From: Planctobacterium marinum
Lineage (GTDB): Bacteria; Pseudomonadota; Gammaproteobacteria; Enterobacterales; Alteromonadaceae
DNA: 64,000 nt
Direction of reading: 5' to 3'
NCBI RefSeq assembly: GCF_036322805.1
Contig: NZ_AP027272.1
Location: forward strand, 496,001-560,000
Below the pieces are notes generated by a model. That model had not been told where the DNA came from. It saw nothing but the letters and a program-made list of their open reading frames with translations, and did not search any database. Shown piece after piece: positions 35,483 through 44,193 of this stretch; within the stretch, counting starts at the first letter, position 1; every line of letters starts with the position of its first letter. The translations under genes were made by a program, and so were the position numbers.

Positions 35483-36199
35483 ATGCAATTTTTTCGACGA
35501 TTAGCGCCGGTCAAGGCCTTCAGTTTTGATTTGGACGATACTTTTTACGACAACCACCCTTACATTGTCGAGGCGGAAAAACAACTGTTTGCTTTTATGA
35601 CGACCCAATGGCCGCAAGTCGCTGAGCTTGGCCGTCCTGCATGGCGTCGCTTTCGCGCCCGATCAATCGTTGAAAATCCGCTTTATGCCCACGACATGAT
35701 TGCCTTACGCAAAAGCGTTTTAGACAAAATGTTTAGCGCTATTGGGTTACAGGGAGAGGACCTCAGAGATGCGGCGCAACAAAGTTACGATGTGTTTTAT
35801 TTTCATCGCAGTAATTTTGTCGTAAACCCGGAATATGTAGCCTTATTGCAGGAACTTGCTGCTAAATATCCGGTAATCGCTATTACCAATGGTAATGTCG
35901 ACATTGCGCGGGTAGGGCTCAAGGACTGTTTTCACCATGTCTTTCACGCCAGTACTGTGCTGCGCAGTAAACCCTATAGAGACATGTTTGATGCTGCCAG
36001 CAAGGCCTGCGGTGTTGCTCCTCGCAACATTTTGCATGTGGGGGATAATCTGGAAAAAGATGTTGGCGGAGCTATTAAGGCAGGTTTTCAAGCGGCATGG
36101 TATGCTGAAAATCGCCCAATGAATCTCAACCATGAGGCGACCCAACAATTACCTCATGTGGCACTTGGCGCGCTTGCGGAGTTAAAGCAGCTTGTTTAG
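35483..36199 (+). CDS. yigB: HAD hydrolase YigB (probable FMN / ARPP phosphatase)
   Basis: 238 residues. HAD motif I is F-D-L-D-D-T-F-Y-D-N. Motif II is I-T-N-G, and motif III/IV is the K-P segment followed by H-V-G-D-N-L-E-K-D. The cap domain type matches E. coli YigB, a phosphatase of 5-amino-6-(5-phosphoribitylamino)uracil and FMN. A good AAGGA ribosome site precedes the ATG. It is the last gene of the operon and meets the GGDEF gene tail to tail with 22 bases between. Confidence 0.92.
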   Translation: MQFFRRLAPVKAFSFDLDDTFYDNHPYIVEAEKQLFAFMTTQWPQVAELGRPAWRRFRARSIVENPLYAHDMIALRKSVLDKMFSAIGLQGEDLRDAAQQSYDVFYFHRSNFVVNPEYVALLQELAAKYPVIAITNGNVDIARVGLKDCFHHVFHASTVLRSKPYRDMFDAASKACGVAPRNILHVGDNLEKDVGGAIKAGFQAAWYAENRPMNLNHEATQQLPHVALGALAELKQLV

Positions 36200-36221
36200 C
36201 CGCAGCGTTCAAGCGCGATGT

Positions 36222-37199
36222 TTAAAACTCCAGGTCGGGATTGTCATCGTTTAGTAGTACGTTGTTTTTACCTGATTTTTTTGCCTCGTACATAGCTTTA
36301 TCAGCGGCGTCTATGATGTCTCCTAAATCATCGCCGATAGTAAACTCGCTAACACCGATGGAGACCGTAACGCTTATTTGTTGCTCTCCCACACTAAAAA
36401 CATGTTGCTCAATGGCCCGGCGTAGACGCTGCATTGTATCCATGGCCACAACCTTATCGCTTTCCAACAACGCAATAACAAACTCTTCACCACCCCAACG
36501 ACAACAAATGTCTTCCTCACGACAATGGCTTTTAAGTAGCTTGGCAATGCCTCTGAGCACTTCATCACCGGCACGATGCCCGAAGTTATCGTTTACCTGC
36601 TTGAAGTCGTCAATATCGATAATCGCGATACTATGAACTTGACTACGGTTGTTAAATAAAGAGTTGTTGTCTGAAAATTCATTGCTGATGGCTCGACGAT
36701 TTAGCAAACCCGTTAGCGGATCCGTCATCGATAGCGCAATGCGTTTTTGCAATTCGGCCTGCACTTGTTCCACCTGGTCCTTCAAGCGGCGGAATTTACT
36801 TTCCAGAATGCCATTACTGTTGGTGAGCCTGATTAACAAATGAGTGGGGTAGGCGCTTTCCTCTGTTCTCACAGAAGAGAGCGTAATGCTTATAACCTTG
36901 GGTTCTGAATGGTCATCCGATACAACTTCAAAGCGCGCCGGGATGATGGCTGTGGTGCGCAGCGTACCTTTGGCGACACGGGAAAACTTCAGCGGTTCGA
37001 GCCCCAACACTTCAGGCAGGTTAACATTAATATCATGATCATGAATACTGTCCTGAATCAGGCTTTTTCCAAGATTGTTCAGATGCAGAATATTGCCGTT
37101 TTTATCACACAAAAAAGCCGGCTCATTAAAACCGTTTAACAGGCTTTGTATGGAAAACCTCGGCAGGCTTAACTGTTCAGGATTGGCTAAAATACTCAC
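36222..37199 (-). CDS. PAS-GGDEF diguanylate cyclase
   Basis: 325 residues. An N-terminal PAS domain (about 20-125), a short coiled coil and a GGDEF domain with GGEEF at 236-240 are visible. An RxxD inhibitory site lies five residues before it (R227-D230). It should make cyclic-di-GMP and be product-inhibited. I chose the GTG at 37199 because GAGGAG lies four bases before it; a longer GTG start at 37211 is possible. It overlaps the upstream metOD1-like gene by 23 bases, so the two are probably made together. Confidence 0.94.
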   Translation of the reverse strand: MSILANPEQLSLPRFSIQSLLNGFNEPAFLCDKNGNILHLNNLGKSLIQDSIHDHDINVNLPEVLGLEPLKFSRVAKGTLRTTAIIPARFEVVSDDHSEPKVISITLSSVRTEESAYPTHLLIRLTNSNGILESKFRRLKDQVEQVQAELQKRIALSMTDPLTGLLNRRAISNEFSDNNSLFNNRSQVHSIAIIDIDDFKQVNDNFGHRAGDEVLRGIAKLLKSHCREEDICCRWGGEEFVIALLESDKVVAMDTMQRLRRAIEQHVFSVGEQQISVTVSIGVSEFTIGDDLGDIIDAADKAMYEAKKSGKNNVLLNDDNPDLEF

Positions 37200-37722
37200 G
37201 ATACTCCTCACTTTCTGTGAATTCGTCAGACATTTTTAATTCTATTACCACACGGCATCTGCCATGCCCCTGTGAGATTGTTTCCGGTAACTTAATTGCG
37301 GCATAGCCGTTGCTGTTAGAAACGATATAACCGAATACATTAGAAGTCATCATGCACAAGGATGGGCGTTGTAACACCTCTTCACCGAATGGGCAGCGCT
37401 TATTGGTGAGCACCATCCTGTTGCTGTTGACCGATTCAATACTGAATTCGCCACCGATGCGTCGCTTCAAATCCACCAGGATGTCAGCAACAGTTTCTTT
37501 CTCAAAGTGTCGCCTGTTCAGGGATTTTTCGTAGGCCAGCTCAATTCTTCTACCTAACTCTTGCCCCAGAACAGCAATGAAGCCTGATGCCTCATCCATA
37601 CCCACTCTATCTTCTAACGTGCCAGCGACGGTTCGGATCATCTTTCGGAAAAAGATATCGCTATCCAGAGCCACATCGAGGTTTTTCACATCGATACGCT
37701 CTCCAGCGTGTATGTCTGGCAT
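37177..37722 (-). CDS. metOD1-like sensor protein partnered with a GGDEF cyclase
   Basis: 181 residues. The C-terminal part shows C-P-F-G-E-E, then L-C-M-M-T-S-N-V-F-G, G-Y-A-A-I-K-L and G-H-G-R-C-R-V-V-I-E-L. That matches the methanogen output domain 1 (metOD1) type, with three conserved Cys that could bind a metal or cofactor. The N-terminus is helical. No membrane helix is present, so it is cytoplasmic. The 23-base overlap with the GGDEF gene suggests that it senses something and controls that cyclase. The ligand is unknown. Confidence 0.8.
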   Translation of the reverse strand: MPDIHAGERIDVKNLDVALDSDIFFRKMIRTVAGTLEDRVGMDEASGFIAVLGQELGRRIELAYEKSLNRRHFEKETVADILVDLKRRIGGEFSIESVNSNRMVLTNKRCPFGEEVLQRPSLCMMTSNVFGYIVSNSNGYAAIKLPETISQGHGRCRVVIELKMSDEFTESEEYREYFSQS

Positions 37723-37969
37723 GATGACTCCGTTTCACTTGGATCTGACAGCTTACCGATTGTCGGCAGGACAATGGTTAGAATTTAATTATTAGTTAGA
37801 TTTTAGTCTAATATTTGCACTGGCGTAAGCTTTTTTGTGGTTCGCGCTAGCGGGATGTAGACATGTTTAGTATGAAATTGGCGATCCCTGTATAAATTGA
37901 TATACCCGAGTCAAATTCTGATTAAAGGTGCAAGAGTTGCGGGTTTAACAATAGTGATAGGGGGACACG

Positions 37970-38272
37970 ATGAAGAAAATGCTTTGCCATACACCTACAC
38001 CGGGTAAAGCGCCCACTAAAATTGATCTCGATAAATACCGACAAGTCGCTGAAGCAATTTTAAATGTGTTGCCGGATGAAGGTGACGGATTAGCGTTTAC
38101 AGACTTACCTGACCTGGTGGCGGATTATCTTGGAGAGTCAAAAATGCAGGCAATTGGCTCGCGTACCTGGTATACCACTACAGTAAAATTGCATCTGGAA
38201 ACGGAAGGGAAAATTAGGCGTGTTGCAGGTAAAGGCTCTCAAAGGTTGCTCAAATTGGTGAATGCCAACTAG
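37970..38272 (+). CDS. Small winged-helix-like protein (DUF6958-like)
   Basis: 100 residues. The sequence has an N-terminal P-T-P-G-K segment, then Y-x-x-V-A-E-A-I-L-N-V-L-P, F-x-D-L-P-D-L-V and W-Y-T-T-T-V-K-L-H-L-E-T-E-G-K-I-R-R-V, ending G-K-G-S-Q-R-L. That resembles DUF6958, which looks like a winged-helix fold. It may bind DNA or a protein; nothing more can be said. It is a single gene with its own GGGGA-type ribosome site. The 280 bases after it hold no gene or clear signal. Confidence 0.75.
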   Translation: MKKMLCHTPTPGKAPTKIDLDKYRQVAEAILNVLPDEGDGLAFTDLPDLVADYLGESKMQAIGSRTWYTTTVKLHLETEGKIRRVAGKGSQRLLKLVNAN

Positions 38273-38552
38273 TAAGTGATGAGGATAACGCTGTTTTGAT
38301 GCACATAGCCAGTAATGTGAGATTCAGTGAATATTTCTCTATTGTTTCGATATCTTGGAGCTCAGTCTTGATATTTCGATGAATATTAGTGCCTTTTCCT
38401 TGCATATCGATACTTTTCTTTTCCATGTTGTAAGAAATCAGATATTCCCATTAAACCTTTGTCTAATTCCTTTTGAGAAACAAGCCGCTAAACTCAAGCA
38501 ATGGTTGGTGGGTTTTTGTTCAATGGCAATCTAGATTGGGAATTTTTGTCAG

Positions 38553-39719
38553 GTGAAGTTAGACGTATACATTCTGGACGATGATGTGCAGTTTACTGGC
38601 ATGTTGCAACGAATTGCCGAGAGCTTTGACTACAAGGTCAGAGCTTTTAATCGCGCCCAAGCGTTTTTGGTACATTCCCCCCAAAGCGGTGTTTTGATTC
38701 TGGATCTTAAAATGCCTGATTGTGATGGCATAGAAGTGATCCGCACGTTGGCAGAGCGGAAATCAAAATTGCAACTAATATTGATGAGCGGCTATGACGA
38801 TGGCGTGCTTAATTCTGCTAAAACCCTCGCCGCAGCACTGGGTCTTGAAGTGTTAGCATCTTTCACTAAGCCCATAGATGTGCACAAACTAAAACGGGTA
38901 TTGGATGACTCAAGTGCTCAAGTGAAATCCAATCATAATCACCCTGGAAATGAAATATTAATTACTCAAGAAACCCTGAAAACGGCGCTGTGCGAGGGGC
39001 AGTTATATTTAGAATACCAGCCTCAGATGAGTCTCAAGAAACAACAAATAGTAAGTTTTGAAGCGCTGGTGCGTTGGCAGCATCCGGAGTACGGTACTGT
39101 ATATCCTGACGTTTTTATTCCGGTGGCTGAAGAATCTGGTTTGATAAGTGATTTAACAAAAAATGTAATTAGCATGGCGTTCCAGCAACTAGCACAGTGG
39201 CAAGAACAAAAACAATATTGGCACGTGGCGATTAATATTTCTGCCAAAGATTTGTTAAGCATGGATTTGCCCGGATATTTGGCTGAATGCGAAGCACAGT
39301 ATCAGGTGCCGGCTCAAAAAGTAATGTTGGAACTCACTGAGACTGCGGCGACGGGTAGCCTGGCCGAATCTTTGGAGATTTTGAATCGCTTGCGTTTACG
39401 GGGTTACAGGTTGTCGGTTGACGACTTTGGAACTGGCTATTCTTCCCTTTCTAAGTTACACGACGCTCCTTTTAATGAATTAAAGATCGACAGGCGCTTC
39501 GTTTCGTCATTACTACATGATGAAAAAGCCATGGCGATTGTTAAAACCTGTGCAGCTTTAGCCAAAATGCTCGGCTTACAGGTAGTGGCAGAGGGAGCTG
39601 AGGATCTCGCCACGGTAAAAGCGCTTGAAGAAATGCACTGTGACCTTGTGCAGGGCTACTACATAGGCAAACCGATGAACATTGAGCAAATCAAAGAATG
39701 TTATCGCGATGCCTCGTAA
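38553..39719 (+). CDS. Receiver-EAL cyclic-di-GMP phosphodiesterase
   Basis: 388 residues from a GTG start. The receiver has phosphoacceptor D51. The EAL domain has E170-A-L-V-R-W, N-I-S, E-L-T-E-T (E260, E263), DDFGTGYSSL (D290-D291), K-I-D and V-A-E-G-A-E, which is a complete active site. It should hydrolyse cyclic-di-GMP under phosphorylation control. Its 3' end overlaps the following solute-binding lipoprotein gene by 11 bases, and the hybrid kinase after that is the probable phosphodonor. Confidence 0.96.
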   Translation: MKLDVYILDDDVQFTGMLQRIAESFDYKVRAFNRAQAFLVHSPQSGVLILDLKMPDCDGIEVIRTLAERKSKLQLILMSGYDDGVLNSAKTLAAALGLEVLASFTKPIDVHKLKRVLDDSSAQVKSNHNHPGNEILITQETLKTALCEGQLYLEYQPQMSLKKQQIVSFEALVRWQHPEYGTVYPDVFIPVAEESGLISDLTKNVISMAFQQLAQWQEQKQYWHVAINISAKDLLSMDLPGYLAECEAQYQVPAQKVMLELTETAATGSLAESLEILNRLRLRGYRLSVDDFGTGYSSLSKLHDAPFNELKIDRRFVSSLLHDEKAMAIVKTCAALAKMLGLQVVAEGAEDLATVKALEEMHCDLVQGYYIGKPMNIEQIKECYRDAS

Positions 39720-40665
39720 TATCTTGGAGAGACTTACTGTTCTATTGCTGCTTTTTTTGGTGTTGGCTTGCGTCCCGAAAAATGAAAAAACCTTGCAAGT
39801 GGGCAGCAACCCTTGGATCGGTTATGAGCCCTTATATGTAGCGCAGGATCTGGGCTTTTATCAGGAGGCCAATGTTAAAATTGCAGAATTGTCCTCTGCC
39901 AGTCAGGTCGCTAAGGCCTTTGAACAAGGTATCATTGATGTGGCGGCATTAACCCTCGATGAGGCAATTCGTTTAACCTTTCGTGATGACAATTACGAGA
40001 TCCTCTGGGTAATGGACTATTCTAATGGCGGCGATGCCATCATTGCGCGGCAATCTTATTCTTCAATTGAAGCACTTAAAGGTCAGAAAGTGGGGCTTGA
40101 GGAAGGTGCAGTGAGCAAATATCTGCTAACCCGTGCGGCACAATTGCATCAAATGAGCATTGATGATTTTGAAATCGTGCCAGTGCATTTAAATCAGCAG
40201 CAACGGGAGTTCACCCAAGGGAATCTTGATGCGCTTGTCACTTTCGATCCCATCAAAACCCACTTGCTGGAACTAGGCGCTAATCAGCTGTTTTCCAGCC
40301 AGATGATACCCGGAGAGATAGTCGATGTCTTAGTAGTTAAAAAGTCGACATACGCAGAACATGAGGCACAGTACAGAGCAATATTAACTGGATATTTGAG
40401 TGCGGTACAATTAATCGAAGCGAGAGATCAACGTGCTGTTGAGTTATTGGTAAAACGCACTGGTGTGACTCAAGCGGAAATGCTGTCTATGCTTGAGAAT
40501 ATTCATATCCCGGATATTGAGGAAGTCAGAACCATGCTTTATAGCGATAAACCATCATTAAAAGCACAAATCCAGCAGCTCAGTGAGTATTTAACTGAGC
40601 AAGGCGAAATTACTAGCCCAGTTGCATCCAATAGTTTAATGCCTTCTTTTGATATACCGCTGTAA
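39709..40665 (+). CDS. Solute-binding lipoprotein (nitrate/taurine/thiamine-precursor type)
   Basis: 318 residues. The lipobox is L-V-L-A-C with the Cys at about 21, followed by S-N-P-W-I-G-Y-E-P-L-Y-V-A-Q-D-L-G and a bilobed binding-protein fold of the SsuA/TauA/NMT1 class. No permease or ATPase gene is near, so it is probably a sensory binding protein that presents ligand to the hybrid kinase 8 bases downstream. I chose the ATG at 39709; an upstream start at 39682 would place extra polar residues before the signal. The ligand is unknown. Confidence 0.9.
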   Translation: MPRNILERLTVLLLLFLVLACVPKNEKTLQVGSNPWIGYEPLYVAQDLGFYQEANVKIAELSSASQVAKAFEQGIIDVAALTLDEAIRLTFRDDNYEILWVMDYSNGGDAIIARQSYSSIEALKGQKVGLEEGAVSKYLLTRAAQLHQMSIDDFEIVPVHLNQQQREFTQGNLDALVTFDPIKTHLLELGANQLFSSQMIPGEIVDVLVVKKSTYAEHEAQYRAILTGYLSAVQLIEARDQRAVELLVKRTGVTQAEMLSMLENIHIPDIEEVRTMLYSDKPSLKAQIQQLSEYLTEQGEITSPVASNSLMPSFDIPL

Positions 40666-40673
40666 CCCCTATC

Positions 40674-43600
40674 ATGCTCAAACTTTTTTCCAGATTTACC
40701 GTCGTAAAGCAGGTTCTGGTTATCTTGCTGGTATCGGTATTTATGCAATTGTTGGTGCTGCAATTGTTTACCCAGCAAGAGCGCATCACCAGTGAAATGC
40801 AAGAAAGCATCGAAGCGATTCGCGATAAGTTTTCGCTAACCCAAGATGCAATTGAATATTTGGTGCTGGATGGCAGGGAGGAAGAAGTTAGAAAGCTGTT
40901 GTTATTGCTCAATACGGATGAGTACGTCACGCTGGTGGCGTTGCTGGATGAGCAGGACAATATTGTGATAACGACGGATTCGAAGTATCGTGAAAGCAAA
41001 AAGCAAGTCCTGCTAAAAGACTTCAATCTTAGTGCATTAGAGCAACAATTAGATATCGCTCGTCAGGAACAAAGTGCGTTGTTTCATCACTTTCGCAAAA
41101 GCGACAACGTTTTACTTTTAAAAGCACCTGTAGAGTTTTCAAGATTTAATTTAAAAAAGCAAAAGTATCGATTGTTTTTGCTGGCAGATTTGTCACAGCG
41201 CAAGTCACAAATCACTTTTAGTTCGATGCGCCACTTTTTGATCCAGATGGCAGTGATGCTAACTGCAGCAATGGTGGTTCTGTTTTTGTTTAATCGCGCG
41301 GTTCAGATACGCTTAACGCGTTTAACCCATTCTCTTCGCAATTTTGCCACCGGCAAACTGGAAACACCCATAGAGCAATATGGCAATGATGAAATCAGCC
41401 ATCTCTCCAATGAAGCGAATCGTCTCATCGAACAAATCAAAGCCAGTCGTCTTGAGGCGCTAAAACAAAAGGAATATTTTGCCGCCGTATTCGAGAATAT
41501 GGCAACTGCCGCCATCATTGTTGATGAACACAATCATATTCTCAGCTGTAATGATAGAGCTGACCGGCTGGCGCAGCAGTTGGATATTACTCCCGGTAGT
41601 GCTTTTTCGGATTTTTTTGTGATCACCTGTGATGGTAAGGAAGTGGGGCAATGGCAACCCGGAGAGCATGCTAATAAGTTGCCAGTGCAGGGTTTTTTGC
41701 AGCAGCAGGGCACTATATTGCGGGTCAGTGTTACGGTTTCCGAGCTAGGGCAAGCTTATGGCTCAGGAGTCGAAAAAATCGTCCTTATTCAGGAGCAACA
41801 AAAAGAATACGAATTGCAGGCGAAAATTCAGGAAAACGAACAAAAGCTGAGTCGTATTCTGGAAAACCTTCCCGGTCCCGTTTTGGTGTATCAACATCAG
41901 GGAGAATTGCAGTTTTGTAACGAACACGCCAAAGTTTTATTCGGAGGCAATGCGCAAGGATTTAATTTTCTCTTCCCCGACTGCCAATTACCTGATGTAC
42001 TCAGAGAACACTTACTGATAAGAGAGGAGGGGGTTCATCAGGGACAATTATTTAAACGAGAAGAGCTAAGCTTTGTTATTCAAAACCAACACTATTGCTT
42101 TTCCGTAACTCTGTTTCCGGTGATTAATGGCTCAAATTCAGAGTCGCTGCTGGCGTGTATCATGCTGAATATCAGTGAAGAAGTGCGCAATCGCCACGAG
42201 TTGCTGGGTTCAAAACAACATTTGCAGTCTTTTGTCAGTAATTCTCCCACCCCTATCATAGAGTGGAATCTCGACTTTCAAATTACCTATTGGAACCTGG
42301 CGGCGGAAAAGCTTTTCGCACAGTCCGCTGAGAGCGTTGTGGGACGTGAATTTCATGAGGTGCTTAATTGCCGTGATAAAGGCAAATTTACAGCCCATCT
42401 CAACAACACCATCGAAGACGCTAAAGACGATTCAGGAGCACTGCCTTTTGACCTGAATAATCGCACCGTGCTTACCGAGTGGACCAGTTTTCAGGTAAGT
42501 GGCGAGCAGCAGGATACGCGCTTTGCGTCATTGGTATCCGATGTGACTCAGATGCAGGAGATGATCCACAACCTCTGCTTAAAGGAAGCTGAGAAAGATG
42601 AAGTATTGCGCTCAATGGTGGAGCCGGTGATCACCATTGATGAGAAGTGCACCGTGCTCACCTTTAATCAGGCAGCAGAAGAAAAGTTTGGGCATCGGGC
42701 CGAAGAGGTGATCGGACAAAACGTGAATATGTTGATGCCTCGAGATGTTGCTAGACATCACGATGGTTTTATCCAGCGCTACCTCAATACTGGCCAGAAA
42801 CACATCATCGGCACAGGTCGAGAAGTGCAAGGCCTTAAAGCGGATGGCTCATTGTTTTCCATGTATTTGTCCATTAGCGAGTTGCCGTTGCAAGCCAATG
42901 GCATTCGTCGTTTTATCGGTAATTGCGTTGACCTAACAGTACTCAAAGACAAGGAGCGACAGCTCAACCGTGCAGTAAAAATGGATGCCTTGGGTAAATT
43001 AACCGGGGGCATTGCCCACGACTTTAACAATATCCTCAGTATTATGCTGGGTTACTGTGATTTATTATTACTCAATAACGAACTCAGAGAGTCGGACAAA
43101 AAAGCATTATCTGAAATCAGGAAGGCAGGAGACAGAGCCACTAATCTCACCACAAAACTTCTGACTTTCTCCAAAAAAGGCAGTGGTGTTACAACAACCG
43201 CCAATTTAAATGTGTTGGTGACGGATAACAAAGTAATCCTGGAAAAATCCCTGAAGCCCGGAGTAGATTTAGAGCTCAAGCTCAGCGAAGAGCAACTTAA
43301 AATCAATCTGGATGTCGGCGACTTTGAAGATGCGCTACTGAACATGGTAATCAATGCTAATCAGGCGATTGTTGACAGTGGCACTATCAGCATTACCACG
43401 TACCGAGAAGACAACGTCATTCTGGCTCAAGGTAGTGATGTGGTCTCTTGTGCTGTTTGTGAGGTGCGTGACGACGGACCGGGAATACCAGCAGAAAATC
43501 TGGATAGAATTTTTGAACCATTCTTTTCTACAAAAGGGGCCAAGGGTACCGGATTGGGTTTGAGCCAGGTATATGGTTTTGTTAAGCGCTCCGGGGGAAC

Positions 43601-44087
43601 AATTGAAGTAGAGAGTGATGCTGGCGGCTCACGCTTCCAGATGAAATTTCCTGTTCATAGCACCGCTTCTCTTAAGGCTGTTACGCCGGTAAAAAGTACA
43701 CCATTAAAAATTGGGGCAAGCAGTAAGATTTTGGTAGTGGATGATGAAACCGGATTGACTGATGTTATTGGTGCCATCCTGAAGAGCGAAGGAATTAACG
43801 CCATAACTGTTAACTCTGGGGAGGATGCGCTGAAGGTATTGGAACTGCAGTCATTTGAATTGATAATAAGTGACGTGGTAATGCCTAAGATAGATGGCTT
43901 TAAGCTGGCCAAACTGGTTAAAGAACGTTACCCTGAAACGCGCATTTTAATGATGAGTGGTTATCTCGATACCCAACTCATCCCCGAGCTGGATGAGGAC
44001 TTGATTAAATCGGTATTGTACAAGCCCTTTACTCCAGAGAAGTTGTTAAAGGCCATCAGTACTGCACTCCATACGGACCTGGAATAG
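40674..44087 (+). CDS. Multi-PAS hybrid sensor histidine kinase
   Basis: 1137 residues. Two helices (about 10-30 and 180-203) flank a periplasmic part of about 150 residues; a HAMP region follows. Four PAS-like domains come next, the last FixL-like with E-V-I-G-Q-N-V-N-M-L-M-P. HisKA has H782 (IAHDFNNIL), the catalytic domain has the GTGLGL box, and the C-terminal receiver has D1067. All relay residues are present. It is the third gene of the receiver-EAL, binding-lipoprotein, kinase operon, so ligand-loaded lipoprotein probably signals through it to the EAL enzyme. Confidence 0.95.
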   Translation: MLKLFSRFTVVKQVLVILLVSVFMQLLVLQLFTQQERITSEMQESIEAIRDKFSLTQDAIEYLVLDGREEEVRKLLLLLNTDEYVTLVALLDEQDNIVITTDSKYRESKKQVLLKDFNLSALEQQLDIARQEQSALFHHFRKSDNVLLLKAPVEFSRFNLKKQKYRLFLLADLSQRKSQITFSSMRHFLIQMAVMLTAAMVVLFLFNRAVQIRLTRLTHSLRNFATGKLETPIEQYGNDEISHLSNEANRLIEQIKASRLEALKQKEYFAAVFENMATAAIIVDEHNHILSCNDRADRLAQQLDITPGSAFSDFFVITCDGKEVGQWQPGEHANKLPVQGFLQQQGTILRVSVTVSELGQAYGSGVEKIVLIQEQQKEYELQAKIQENEQKLSRILENLPGPVLVYQHQGELQFCNEHAKVLFGGNAQGFNFLFPDCQLPDVLREHLLIREEGVHQGQLFKREELSFVIQNQHYCFSVTLFPVINGSNSESLLACIMLNISEEVRNRHELLGSKQHLQSFVSNSPTPIIEWNLDFQITYWNLAAEKLFAQSAESVVGREFHEVLNCRDKGKFTAHLNNTIEDAKDDSGALPFDLNNRTVLTEWTSFQVSGEQQDTRFASLVSDVTQMQEMIHNLCLKEAEKDEVLRSMVEPVITIDEKCTVLTFNQAAEEKFGHRAEEVIGQNVNMLMPRDVARHHDGFIQRYLNTGQKHIIGTGREVQGLKADGSLFSMYLSISELPLQANGIRRFIGNCVDLTVLKDKERQLNRAVKMDALGKLTGGIAHDFNNILSIMLGYCDLLLLNNELRESDKKALSEIRKAGDRATNLTTKLLTFSKKGSGVTTTANLNVLVTDNKVILEKSLKPGVDLELKLSEEQLKINLDVGDFEDALLNMVINANQAIVDSGTISITTYREDNVILAQGSDVVSCAVCEVRDDGPGIPAENLDRIFEPFFSTKGAKGTGLGLSQVYGFVKRSGGTIEVESDAGGSRFQMKFPVHSTASLKAVTPVKSTPLKIGASSKILVVDDETGLTDVIGAILKSEGINAITVNSGEDALKVLELQSFELIISDVVMPKIDGFKLAKLVKERYPETRILMMSGYLDTQLIPELDEDLIKSVLYKPFTPEKLLKAISTALHTDLE

Positions 44088-44193
44088 TCTTAGGCCATGA
44101 TGCTGATTTTGCATTCTGTGGTTATTTGCGTGAAAGGGCTCCATCGCGTTAGCAGTGCTTGTCTCACCTTTTCAGATATGCCACAAATTGTGA

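Noticed and set aside
39709..40665. Calling the binding lipoprotein part of an ABC importer
   Set aside because: No permease or ATPase gene adjoins it; it sits between a receiver-EAL gene and a sensor kinase gene.
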